DNA of 64,000 nt from Thelonectria olida (Eukaryota; Ascomycota; Sordariomycetes; Hypocreales; Nectriaceae), in assembly GCA_020736575.1 (NCBI GenBank), contig JAGPYM010000035.1, positions 248,001-312,000 of the forward strand, read 5' to 3'. Position numbers and translations under genes: made by a program. The notes below the pieces were generated by a model. That model ran no database searches, was not told where the DNA came from, and saw only the letters and a program-made list of their open reading frames with translations. Below, piece by piece: positions 21,891 to 32,900 of the stretch (position 1 is the stretch's first letter; each line of letters begins with the position of its first letter).

Positions 21891-23348
21891 ATGACCAGCC
21901 TTTCTACAAAGCTCGCCGAGCTCGAACGCGCCGGCAAGCCCATTCAAGTCGGTATCATCGGCGCCGGCAAGTTTGGGTCCATGTTCATCTCCCAATCCCA
22001 CCGCACAACCGGTCTCCGTCTAGCAGGCATCGCCGACCTCTCCAAAGACCGCGCCCTTGCTTCACTCAAGCGGACTGGGTTTCCGGAGCACAAGTATGAC
22101 GCTACATGCACACTTTCCATCTCCGAGGGCGTCAAGGCCGACAAGACGGCCATCACCACCGACTCGGCAGCGCTTATTGCTACTCCTGAGATTGATGTCA
22201 TTCTAGAGGTGACGGGTAACCCGGCTGCGGGTATCCGACATGCCTTGCTGTGCTGTGAGCACAAGAAGCACATTGTTATGATCAACGTGGAAGCCGACGT
22301 TCTGGCTGGTCCTCTCTTGGCACGCAAGGCCCGTGAAGCCGGCATCATTTACTCCATGGCATATGGGGATCAGCCAGCTCTCATTGCTGAGATGGTAGAC
22401 TGGGCGCGGACTGCCGGTTTCGAGGTCGTCTGCGCTGGTAAGGGCACCAAGCACCTCCCTGAGTACCATTACTCGACGCCCGACACCGTGTGGGACTACT
22501 ATGGCTTCACCGAGGAACAGCTTGCCTCAGGAGACTTCAATCCTCAAATGTTCAACTCCTTTTTGGACGGCACAAAGTCCGCCCTGGAGATGGCTGCTGT
22601 GGCAAACGGCTGCGACTTGAGTCCTCCTACCAATGGCCTCAAGTTCCCTCCTTGCGGTGTTTGGGATCTGCCAACAGTGTTGAAGCCCGAAAGTGAGGGG
22701 GGGCTATGTGAGAAAAACGGTACTGTCGAGGTTGTTTCGTGCATGGAAACAGACGGTCGGTGGACTTTTAACCACCTGCGATGGGGTGTGTATGTGGTGA
22801 TCAAGGGTACGTATTTTCCCATGCGATGAACTGGGGTCGATGGCTGACCTACGACGACAGCTCCGGGAGAGTATCAGAAGGAATGCTTCAGGCAGTATGG
22901 CCTCAAGACTGACCCCAGCGGATGGTATGCTGCCCAATACAAGCCCTATCACCTGATCGGTCTCGAACTCGGCGTCTCAATCGCCACCATCATGTGCCGA
23001 GGCGAGCCCACCGGCCAGACCAAGACTTGGGCGGGCGACGTCGTGGCGACAGCTAAGCGCGACCTCCAAGTAGGTGAGAAGCTCGACGGTGAAGGCGGTT
23101 TCACCGTCTACGGCAAGCTCATGCCGGCTGAGGACTCGATGGCGATTGAGGGACTTCCTATTGGCCTTGCACACGGGTTCGTATTGAAGCGACCTGTTAA
23201 GAAAGACCAGCGGCTCAGTTGGCAGGATATCGAGTATACCGAGTCGGCTCAGGCCGTGGCAGTGAGGAAGGAGATGGAGGCCCTCTACAAGAAGGAATTC
23301 GAGGCGAAGAAGGTGAATGGCACCAACGGCGCAAATGGCCATCATTGA
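21891..23348 (+). CDS. NAD(P)-dependent oxidoreductase with C-terminal SAF domain (COG4091-like)
   Basis: Two exons, 21891-22806 and 22861-23348, give 467 residues. A Rossmann fold opens with VGIIGAGKFGSMF (GAGKFG near residues 24-29), followed by the homoserine-dehydrogenase-like segment IDVILEVTGNPAAGIRHAL and MINVEADVLAGPLLARKA. The C-terminal part has GEKLDGEGGFTVYGKLMPAE and GLPIGLAHGFVLKRPVKKDQ, a SAF-type fold. Bacterial relatives are annotated as predicted homoserine dehydrogenase plus SAF and often sit in sugar-acid catabolic operons; the true substrate here is unknown. ATG 21891 (context CGCCATGACC) was preferred over an in-frame ATG at 21861. The intron is 54 nt. Divergent from an anion transporter and near its regulator, so a catabolic role is likely. 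Confidence 0.85.
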
Positions 23349-23580
23349 TGGCGTAAGCGGTGGTCATTGAAGATACATGATTGAATAGCATTCATAGAAT
23401 GAAGCAAATTGTCCGTCATCTACAACCTATTTAGCGCCGTGGGCGCAATTCCATTTTCATATGCGTCGATTATCTGCTACAATCTCACCCTACCCTGTGT
23501 TTTACAGGTTCTCATCCCGTTCAGCCATCCATTCTCATTTGACCCATATCTTCGCCACATTCACCAGTAAACTCACTTTG

Positions 23581-23930
23581 CTTTTCCTTTCCACCTCCCT
23601 CTCCTCCTTGTCCTTTTACAATCTCTTGTCTCTTTTGCTTTCCTGCAATCTCTTTTGCCTCTCACGTTTCTTTCGCTCGTTTCCCTTCCTCGTCCTTTTT
23701 CTGCTGTTGTCTCTTGCTGCTCGTCCTCCTTTTCCTCCTCCTTTCCTATTCATTCTGTTGTCTCTTCCTTTCCTACCTCCTCTTTCGTTTCCCCCTCCGA
23801 GCCTTCGGGCGCTTTTCTTGATGCTCTGCCCCGTCAGACTTCCCCTTTCCTTCCTTTGGAGACTTCTTTCGTTGCTCTTCTCTCTCTGCCCCTCCCTTTC
23901 CTGCAGGCACCTGAGTCTCCTTTTTTGATA
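23581..23930. repeat. Polypyrimidine low-complexity tract
   Basis: About 350 bp of almost pure C/T on the plus strand (purine-rich on the minus strand) just beyond the stop of the minus-strand gene at 24009. It leaves long frames open on both strands by composition alone. The minus-strand frame starting at 24015 encodes a very basic K/E/R-rich 80-residue stretch whose ATG overlaps the upstream stop (ATGCTGA). Confidence 0.7.
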
Positions 23931-24008
23931 CCTTAGTCTTCACACAACTGCTTCCTGCCAGCACCGCCTTTCCCGCCACCCCGGCCTTGTCAAGGTCAAG
24001 CTGCTTGT

Positions 24009-24887
24009 TCAGCATTTTCGCGCCGCTCGGCTACGCCTATCATTAGCAGGGTATTCCAAGCACCACCACAGAATCAACGACTCGACTTTTATTTCTTTCG
24101 TCTTTCTCCACTCATAAAGGGGAACCTTCAACTTCCCATACTTCTCCTTCCACAAGTCAGCCTGGTCCACCGGCCACATCTGGTAGGTGACGTTCGCGGC
24201 TTCGGTTACAGTCGGATGGACCAACTGAATCCTTCTCAGATTTGAAATTCCCGTCTTGCCCATGATGATCGGTTCCTCAATGGTTTGGTAGGAAGAGCCT
24301 TGTGAGGGGTTGAACCTCACTGGAGGTGGTTGCGACAGGACCGTCACTAGGTCGCCGCCAGATATGAACCAAGCAAAAACAGCTGAAGCGCCATGGATGT
24401 ACTTCGACCATGCCTTTCCCGTTTTGAAGTGTTGAGGGCATTCTGGGTCTTTTGGGTCCATCAGCGAGCCCATTGCCGTTGTCAAAGTCTGCATTCCATG
24501 GTCATCCGCCCATTTCTGCGCCTGGTTGCGAAACATTCCAGTCCATAACACTTGACGGCCCGGTATGCAGGCCAGCTGGAATTGTCGAATAATCTGTTCC
24601 TCTTCTTCGGTCGTCACGTACTGTCGCAGGAGGGCCTCTACAGGCGATGAGGGCCGTTGTCCCTTACCGATGCCTGCGGATCCATTTATTGTTCTGTTTG
24701 TCTTCACGGATGGACCAGCCATGGAGTTTCCATAATTTCGATTCGTGAAGAAGGCGTAGAGAGAAACATCTGAATAGGAGAAGCGCGACCGGAACGCCCG
24801 GCGGAGCTGGGAGCTACCTATATACCATCGTGCGGGGTTATTCCAGATGATTCTCCCGTCTTTCACAAGCTTCAACGGATGATTCAT
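24009..24887 (-). CDS. Unknown protein with ADP-ribosyl-cyclase-like pattern
   Basis: Single exon of 292 residues, no signal peptide seen. I recognise no family with certainty. The central part shows, in order, GRQVLWTGMFRNQAQKWADD (109-129), QTLTTAMGSLMD (133-144), AWSKYIHGASAVFAWFISGG (159-178) and TIEEPIIM (202-209). Spacing of the two tryptophan blocks, the TL-G element, the S-x2-FA-x3-SG helix and a late Glu recalls the ADP-ribosyl cyclase/NAD glycohydrolase fold (CD38 type), also found as C-terminal domains in bacterial and fungal proteins. That link is inference by eye and weak. The stop at 24009 overlaps the ATG of a basic K/E-rich frame in the purine-rich tract downstream, so a longer ancestral C-terminus lost by a frameshift is possible. 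ATG 24887 is the first Met; a shorter form from Met56 would still hold the motifs. Confidence 0.55.
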   Translation of the reverse strand: MNHPLKLVKDGRIIWNNPARWYIGSSQLRRAFRSRFSYSDVSLYAFFTNRNYGNSMAGPSVKTNRTINGSAGIGKGQRPSSPVEALLRQYVTTEEEEQIIRQFQLACIPGRQVLWTGMFRNQAQKWADDHGMQTLTTAMGSLMDPKDPECPQHFKTGKAWSKYIHGASAVFAWFISGGDLVTVLSQPPPVRFNPSQGSSYQTIEEPIIMGKTGISNLRRIQLVHPTVTEAANVTYQMWPVDQADLWKEKYGKLKVPLYEWRKTKEIKVESLILWWCLEYPANDRRSRAARKC

Positions 24888-25927
24888 GGAGAAGCTCCCA
24901 GCAACAATCGATAGGTTCGCAGTGACAGCCTTGAGGTGTGCTTGACGTCAACGTGAAATTATGACCCAAAACCCCCACCCTCATGCAATAAACAAGCCCA
25001 GAGCAGCGACGTGTGAAGGTTAATAGATGATAAGCTAGATAGAGAGAAACGATGATTGGAGTGGAATCTTAGGTCCTAGAATGACGAAGGATTGAGTGAA
25101 AAATAAAGTCAAAGATTCCTGAGAAAAACGAAATGGGCCCTCTAAGCAACGGGGTTCTTAATAAGCGGTAAGCGTCTTCCTTATTCATCTGAACAACGCG
25201 ACACGTACAACTACAGGCAGGTAGAATAGAATGTCATCAAAACCTGTTACTTTGCCTGAGCTCTTGCAGACTCAAATATTTTCCAGCCAGAGCCGACCAC
25301 TGAGACGGTCACGAAAACTGCGGAAACACTAGTGATGGAGTCACTTGTGCAAGTGGGTGAGGAATAATAGAATCTCAAATTGCACTCACTCACTTCGTCC
25401 CTGTTTCGGGCGGTGGGACAGGCAAATATTGATGGCTTACTGGCTTGATGGCTTGAATGGAAGCAGCCGATGAGTAAGCCGCAGCTTGGGGAGCGTTCCA
25501 GAGCAAACGCCTCTCTCCTCAGCCTTCTCGAACAATCCTCTCCCGACGAGATCCTAGCGCTTTGTCATGTTACTATGTACTGATTGTAAACAGAAATGGA
25601 AACAAGGTCGAACTTCTACTTCGTTCTCAGCATGAACCGAACTTGACTTCCCTTCTCATCCTCACCCCACGTCCGCTGTGCCGCAGTCCACGCCGCTGGC
25701 TATCCTTGCTCTTTGAGCTCCCGCATGCATGCAGCATTCTTCCATTCAAAGGCTTGCATTTCTGGACAGTCCCCCCACCGCTCCTTTGCAAACCCCGCTT
25801 CATCGTGGCGTGCGAGGGACTGCCATCGGGGATATCCCTCATCCGCTGCCTGACGAACCATTCTTAATTCCTAGCTCTCCACGTCGTTGATCCTACTACA
25901 ACCAAATCTAGCCCAGCCAATCCTACA
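24888..25927. other. Intergenic spacer, divergent promoters
   Basis: A 1.04-kb region between the divergent unknown gene and the methyltransferase. I see no gene. The last 250 bp before 25928 is C-rich and pyrimidine-skewed, as in many fungal promoters. Confidence 0.55.
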
Positions 25928-27074
25928 ATGTCTGGCCGGTCATCACCCAAGGGATCCAGCCCTCGATCTCCAGTCGACGAACCAGCTCAAGGGCTCCAGA
26001 ATGTCGGTATAATCGAGGCCGACGATGAACACGACGACGCCGACTCCTCGCTCGGCGACGACAATGCCAGCTCAACCGCCTCAATTAGCAGCAGCATCCT
26101 AAAGTATCGTGAGGAGAATGGCCGCACTTATCACGCCTACAAGGACGGAAAGTACCTACTGCCCAACGATTCCCGCGAGCAGGAGAGGCTTGATCTGCAA
26201 CATCACCTATTCTTGATGACATTTGAAGACAGCCTGCACCTTTCTCCTGTCGGCAAAAAGGGCCAACAATTGCACAATGTGCTGGACATTGGAACCGGAA
26301 CTGGACTCTGGGCTCTTGATTTCGCCGACGAGCATCCCGAGGCCCAGGTTCTCGGCGTCGACCTGAGCCCCATTCAGACCGAGTTCGTTCCTCCCAATCT
26401 GACCTTCCAGGTTGATGATCTCGAGGAGTCGTGGACGTTCAACGTCAAGTTTGACTTCATCTACAGCCGCATGATGACGGGCGCCATCGCTGACTGGCCT
26501 CGTTTGTTCAAACAGTCATATGACAATCTCGTGCCCGGAGGCTGGCTTGAGATTGCAGACATCTGCCCCATCACGTCTGACGACGGCACCATGACGAAGG
26601 ACTTGTCGGTTACTAAATGGGTTGACCTCCTCTTGGAAGGAACTAAAGCTATCAGTCGGGCGTTTGACGGAGCATACTCATACAAGAAGCAGCTAGAAGA
26701 ACAAGGGTTCAAAAACGTGACGCAAGTTATCTTCAAGTGGCCGCAGAACCAGTGGCCAAAGGATCCAAAGCTCAAGGAGATTGGTGGGTGCTCAAATCTC
26801 TCGCCCTTACTTCACTACTAACCAACATTTTGCAGGATCGTGGACCCTCGAAAACATCTCCTCTGGGCTGGATGGCTTGAGTGCTGCTGTGTACACTCGC
26901 ATTCTAGGATGGAGCAAAGAAGAAATGGATGTGCTCCTTGCAGGAGTCCGGGCAGATTTGAGGAATCCCCGGGTTCACGCTTACTGGCCAATGTGAGCTT
27001 TCTTCTTGGTCGTGTTGTTGTCCGAACTAACTTGAGGCAGTGTCGTCGTCTATGGACAGAAGCCCGAGGAATAA
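25928..27074 (+). CDS. LaeA-like SAM-dependent methyltransferase
   Basis: Three exons (25928-26783, 26836-26992, 27041-27074) give 348 residues. An acidic, disordered N-terminus of about 55 residues (DDEHDDADSSLGDD) precedes SSSILKYREENGRTYHAYKD, a hallmark of the Methyltransf_23/LaeA-like group. SAM motif I is VLDIGTGTGLWALDFAD (118-134), the motif II acid is GVDLSPIQTEFVPPN, and motif III-like LVPGGWLEIADI follows. The C-terminus ends RNPRVHAYWPIVVVYGQKPE, completed only by splicing the tiny last exon. Members are widespread in filamentous ascomycetes; LaeA itself regulates secondary metabolism from the nucleus, but most paralogues, probably including this one, have unknown substrates. Introns are 52 and 48 nt. 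Confidence 0.92.
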
Positions 27075-28642
27075 ATTTTGAGGAGGCAATGAACGACCAT
27101 CCCGAATTATGAGGAGCAATAAGGTAGTACCTCGCAACAAATGACCTTTATCACGGTTCCTATTTTGAGACTTCAACGAAAGTAGAATGTGGAAAAGAGA
27201 AAGGAGCCATGGTCATCGACTAACAATTATTCATGTTGCTCTGGTCTATCTGAGGTAGTTGAGATAGATTCTCAAGTTCCTGTGCTTTAGTGGCGATCAC
27301 TTCCCATAACCCGTTCGCCTGCCCATCTTCTCTCAATCTCCCCTCGGTCCCATCACTGCCGATCTATTCTATCAATCTGTGGAATTCCAGCTAGACTCCA
27401 AGCTCCTAGACTTACAGTGTTCGAGCTGCACGTCGATCAACCTAGTCTTTCGCGTACAAGCCCAGCTCCAATGCCAACCATCCCTGTCCTATGTGCCCGA
27501 GAGCACGGCAGTACGGATACTGCTTTCTATTTCCGTATAGCCACAGAAGCCAAGGTTGCACTGCCGCTACGCACCCCGCATCGTGTGACATCCAGTGCGT
27601 TATCTACCTTGAAGAAGGCGACGAAACATGTTCATTAGGACGAGATGCAATATCACCCGGTGATAAACTCCCGAAACCTTCCATGATATGACATTTCCGT
27701 CTTTAAACGTGAAGCAATTTAGGCAATAAGTCTCACAACGACAACCTAGTTATTCCCTCCATTCCCTCTCCCCCACGACTCGTGGTCGTCAGACGGTCCG
27801 AAAACTACAAGCGAAAACAGCCCAAAAACCTCGTGGTCAAGCCCCATTCGTGGTGCCACTTCTCGTCAAACCATGACGTTAGATTCATGGTCACCCGAGC
27901 AGGCCAGCCCTTGCGTCGACGGGGGCAAGTCTTGGTGGTGATTGGGCGCCAATTTAACCATGGTGCCAACTCCACCACACCAAGGACGAATCAACAAGGG
28001 TCAAAGGGGCTTTGGGGGGGTCAGATCTCTCCGAGGACCTCTGCATCCCCAGAAAAAAGCTGGTTTGGAATTCCGGTATTTCTTGTTCAAAACGGGCTTG
28101 AGCCTTGAGGCGCCGTTGCGGAAGTGGGACTCGCTCACTCGAAATACTCGATGATTCCCACTTCAAAGACGCATCTGTCACTGAGTCCTGTCGATGCAGC
28201 TTGATGCTGAGGAGGCAATTTTCGTATATTTCCGCAATTCTCGTATTCCACACTTTCCCCCCAGTTCATGCTGCCTTGTGTGGAAGTAGTGAATCATACA
28301 GGAATTTCGTGAGGGTATCGTCCAGACCAAACATATTATATGAAATCGCACTTGTAAAAATTCCCCAATTGCAGGAGAATGCTGAGAATCTCCTGGATTA
28401 CTCACGGATGGGTTCCAATAATTTTCGGATCGCTTCGTTGTGGACTGAATCGAGCTCGAGAGTCGGAGGTAGATGTGTAGTAAGACCCAGATCTCTGCGC
28501 TTCTGGCTCTGATGCGAGCTTCTGGATTGCGAGAGAGTAGATGGAAAGACTCTCGAAGACTCTAAAGGTCAAAATAGGGCCTTGTCAAGAGCCAAGACGC
28601 TGCATCGACCATGCAATGTGGTTTGCCCAAGCAAGAGCAAGC
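27075..28642. other. Spacer, probably decayed coding remains
   Basis: No supported gene in 1.57 kb. The minus strand from 28640 downward should hold the body of the truncated Zn2Cys6 regulator, yet every frame is interrupted and no fungal_trans block is readable. Confidence 0.5.
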
Positions 28643-29126
28643 TCACTTTGGAGACATGGACGGCCCGTCAGTACTGGGACTCGCCGTCGTCTCCCCTTCA
28701 GGTGACCCGTGAGAATCATCTAGAGAATGCTCGGACAGAATTCTATCCGTAAGCGGCTGAGGAATGCAGGTACAATGCCTGAGCAGAGCCTCGCATCTGG
28801 CCAGTCTCTCGAGAAGCTCTTGGTTTGGTCGTCGACGCTTCCGCGGCGGAGCTGGCGTGCTAGGAATGCACACTGCCTTCAACTGTCAATGCCGTAAGCA
28901 TCTACGTCCAACGTAGTTTTGATATCATGGTCGAACTTGCCTTGATACAATTGGAACACGGGCTCTGACGATTGCACTTCTTCTTTCGTTGCTGGCATAA
29001 AACGCAAGCCAGTATCCTCGGGGTCTTTTTCGGTTGTCGAGATGAAGTCGAGGTCATGGATGTGTGTGCAGGCTCCCATACGGGTCTGTCTTCCTCCTTT
29101 GGTCGGCAAGCAACTTTGTTGTCCAT
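28643..29126 (-). pseudogene. Truncated Zn2Cys6 transcription factor (DNA-binding end only)
   Basis: Exon 1 (29126-28941) encodes MDNKVACRPKEEDRPVWEPA and later ILACVLCQQRKKKCNRQSPC. A GC-AG intron (AAG|GCAAGT donor, ATTGACAG acceptor; 28940-28883) joins it to LKAVCIPSTPAPPRKRRRPN. Only this splice gives a perfect cluster: C41-x2-C44-x6-C51-x5-C57-x2-C60-x6-C67, followed by the usual linker and leucine-rich dimerisation stretch (LLERLARCEALLRHC). The frame ends at TGA 28643 (or enters an intron at a GTGAGC donor at 28646), and no regulatory domain can be found downstream. So this is either a truncated gene or a small DNA-binding protein without an effector domain that could compete with full-length relatives. 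The first reading is favoured. Confidence 0.6.
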
Positions 29127-29943
29127 TTTCGATTAGTTGATGGGTCGAACAATCATGGCTTTCCTACGAAGCAGATTTGGCATATAAATGGCATAAACTT
29201 CTTTGAAGCCTACTCCCCGCAGCCGATCTCCAAGCCTGTCACGAGAAGGCGCTAAGATCGCAGGTCCAGGGATCCCAGGATCAGGTAATCATGCAACCAA
29301 GAGTGTTCCGCCAACAAGGGGACCCCAATTATTCCCATTTAAACGTCAAGCACCTTAACGAACGGCATGTCCTGATGGACACGACGTACCGTGACTCCCG
29401 GACAGTCGGGATCGACACACAGCCCGAAGGTCCCCACCAAGCTCGCTTCCGGGTGCCTCTTGGAGCACGTTGGAGGACGCTCTCGGGGTCGCGGGTCAAA
29501 CCCTCATAATGTGTCGGGTTCTGAGAAAACGCCGATTTCGCGCTGACTTCTCCCAGAACTCCTGATCCCCCGCGTTCCAGGGCGTAATCCGGCTTGGTGT
29601 TCGTCCTCATATAGGAGTTGATGTCCTCAGGATCGGGTTCCACGGCTCTTGGTGTAAGTTGGCAGTTGATCATGGGATTTATCCTGCGTTTCTCCCTTTG
29701 AAATCAGTCCTCGGATCGTCACGCCATCTGCGGCACCTTAGTTGATACCGGTGCAACTCCGCAAACACAATAAATACGAAAACCACTGCCCTCCTCCCAG
29801 CGCATTCCTCAGCAATCGATCAGTCATCAATTAACCTTTGCTATTCTCCGGCCCCGAACTACCGCAATCGGATTAGATCTCCTTATTCCACACTAGCCTC
29901 TGGAGCCCTTCGTGGGTCTGCATAAGCACCATCCAGTAGCACC
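29127..29943. other. Upstream region of the ABC transporter gene
   Basis: An 817-bp divergent spacer. It includes an AATAAATA element near 29769, about 170 bp before the ATG at 29944, and a pyrimidine-rich leader. No gene seen. Confidence 0.5.
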
Positions 29944-32900
29944 ATGGCCAAGGCGAACGAGGAGCCCTCTGGCGCAGATCGCCGCGTAGGAGACCACCCC
30001 ACCGTCTCCAACGCTCTGCCCGAGGACTCTGATACACCTACCGCGGCGAGGACTGCGTCGACTCCGCCGGGATCCAGCAGCTACGGTGGCTCTTTGACGG
30101 CGGACGAGACTGGAAGAGATGTCCCTGTGGTGGACGAAGAAGACGAAGACTCGGAGCATGAGCGACGCGCAAGCATCGTCAGGGACTTGGCTCGACAGTA
30201 CACACACCAGAGCCAACTGTCCTCTATCGATGGCAACCCGTTCACGGCCGACGAGAATAGTCCACTGAACCCAAGGAATGAGAACTTCAGAGCCATCGCC
30301 TGGGCAAAGTCCATTGTTCGCCTGCTCTCGGAAAATGGCTTGACGGCACGGAAAGCTGGTGTTGCCTTCCAGAACCTCAACGTCTTTGGCTATGGGCAGC
30401 CAACAGACTACCAGAAGAATGTCGCCAACATCTGGCTCGAGATCGCATCGCTGCCCCGTCAGCTCCTTGGTCACGTTGGTACGAGGATCGACATCTTGAG
30501 AAACTTTGATGGCCTTGTTCGAGACGGTGAAATGCTGGTAGTCTTAGGCCCTCCTGGAGCAGGTTGTTCGACCTTTGTGAGTGTTCATTTCAACTGATGA
30601 CCCTTCCCCAACATCCATCCTAACCTTTGCCAGCTCAAAACAATTGCCGGAGAGACGAGTGGCATTTACGTGAACGACGACTCATACTTCAATTACCAAG
30701 GTAAGCACTCATCAACTCAAGGCAACATCTTTTTATCGAACGAGCGCTGAGATACCCCAAGGAATCTCGGCAAAGGAAATGCATTCACAACACCGAGGTG
30801 AGGCCATCTACACAGCCGAAGTTGACGTTCACTTCCCCCAGCTCTCCGTCGGCGACACCCTCATGTTTGCTGCCAGTGCGAGAGCTCCCCGCAACATCCC
30901 CGGAGGTATCCCCAAGTCGACATTTGTGACACATCTTCGCGACGTGGTCATGGCCATGTTCGGTATTAGCCACACGATCAACACGAGAGTGGGCAACGAA
31001 TACATACGCGGCGTTTCTGGCGGCGAGCGCAAGAGAGTCACAATTGCAGAAGCCTCGTTGAGCGGCGCGCCGCTGCAATGCTGGGACAATAGCACTCGAG
31101 GCCTTGATTCCGCTAATGCAGTGGAATTCTGCAAGACTCTTCGTCTCCAGACAGAGCTGTTCAATACGACAGCTTTTGTTTCTATTTATCAGGCGCCTCA
31201 GGCAGCGTACGACGTCTTTGACAAGGCTTTGGTGCTCTACGAGGGTCGTCAAATCTTCTTCGGCAAGACTACTGCCGCGAGACAATACTTTACCGACCTT
31301 GGCTTTGACTGTCCCGAGCGACAAACTACGCCCGACTTTCTCACCTCCATGACCAGCCCACAAGAGCGAATCGTCCGCAAAGGCTTTGAAGGACGGGCCC
31401 CTCGCACACCCGACGAGTTTGCAGCTGCCTGGAAACAGTCGACGTACTACGCGAAACTCCAGCGAGAAATCGAAGAGTACAAGCAGACCAACCCCATCAA
31501 CGGCCCGACCGCCGAAGAGTTCCGAGCCATCAAGAGATCGGTCCAAGCCAAGGCTCAGCGCGCAAAGAGCCCATATACGTTAAGCTACCAGCAGCAGATC
31601 TCGCTGTGTTGTTGGAGAGGATTCCGACGTTTGATCGCCGACCCCGTCCTGACTCTATCGATGCTGTTTGGAAATTTCTTCATGGCTTTGATCGTTGGCA
31701 GTGTGTTCTACAACATGCAGCAGAACACAGGGAGCTTTTACCAGAGAGGCGCTTTGGTCTTTATGGCTTGTTTGTCCAACGCTTTCTCCAGTGCCCTCGA
31801 GGTAAGAAAAGAAAAGAGACGATGCTGCATAATCGCAGATCTACGTAGCTAACAGAACTAGATTCTCACCCTCTACGCCCAACGGCCCATTGTCGAGAAA
31901 CACGACCGCTATGCTCTATATCACCCGTCGGCCGAGGCCATAGCTTCTATGCTGTGTGATCTTCCGTACAAGATTCTCAATGCCTTTACCTACAACTTGA
32001 CGCTGTACTTTATCACAAATCTGCGTCGCGAGCCCGGGGCATTCTTTTTCTTCTTGTTTCTCACATTCATCACCACGCTCTGCATGTCTATGATCTTCCG
32101 AACGATTGCGTCTGCTTCGAGGACAATGTCACAAGCCATGGTCCCAGCCGCGCTGCTTATCCTCGCCCTGGTCACCTTCACCGGCTTCGTCATCCCCATC
32201 GGCTACATGCTCGACTGGTGTCGCTGGATCAACTATGTCAATCCCTTGGCCTACGCCTTTGAATCGCTCATGGTAAATGAGTTCCACGGCCGGGAGTTTG
32301 AATGCACGCAGTTTATCCCTAGTCCGGCCATAGACGTGTACAAGGACGTGGACCCCGTCAACCGCGTCTGTTCGTCGGTCGGCGCCGTCAAAGGCAACAA
32401 CATGGTCAATGGAGACGCCTACATCAACTCGGCGTTTCGGTACTACCACTCGCACAAGTGGCGCAACGTGGGCATTGTCATCGCCTTCATCTTCTTCTTC
32501 CTCGCCACGTACATGGGCTTTGCCGAGATTGTAAGTGCCAAGAAGTCCAAGGGAGAAGTGCTGGTGTTCCGTCGCAACTACAAGCGACAGGGCCAACATG
32601 TCTCTGACGATGTTGAGTCGAGCGAAAAGGTCGCAGGGCGAATGGCGGTTACGGAGAAGCCTGGGTCGCCGGGAGGTCAGAATGCGAATATCCAAAAGTC
32701 GACGAGTGTATTCCATTGGAACAAAGTCTGCTACGATATCAAGATCAAGGGAGAGCCCAGACGCATTCTCGACAACATTGCAGGTTGGGTCAAGCCAGGC
32801 ACCATGACAGCGTTAATGGTACGTCTTCTCTATGCCCAACACTGTCTCACGTATTAATGAACTCTCTCTCTTAGGGTGTCTCCGGAGCTGGCAAAACCAC

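Noticed and set aside
23461..23928. 155-codon open frame on the plus strand in the C/T-rich tract
   Set aside because: Composition alone (Ser/Leu/Phe/Pro codons from C and T) keeps it open; no start context or family.
30785..31546. 253-codon open frame on the minus strand
   Set aside because: Antisense shadow of the ABC transporter NBD1 region.
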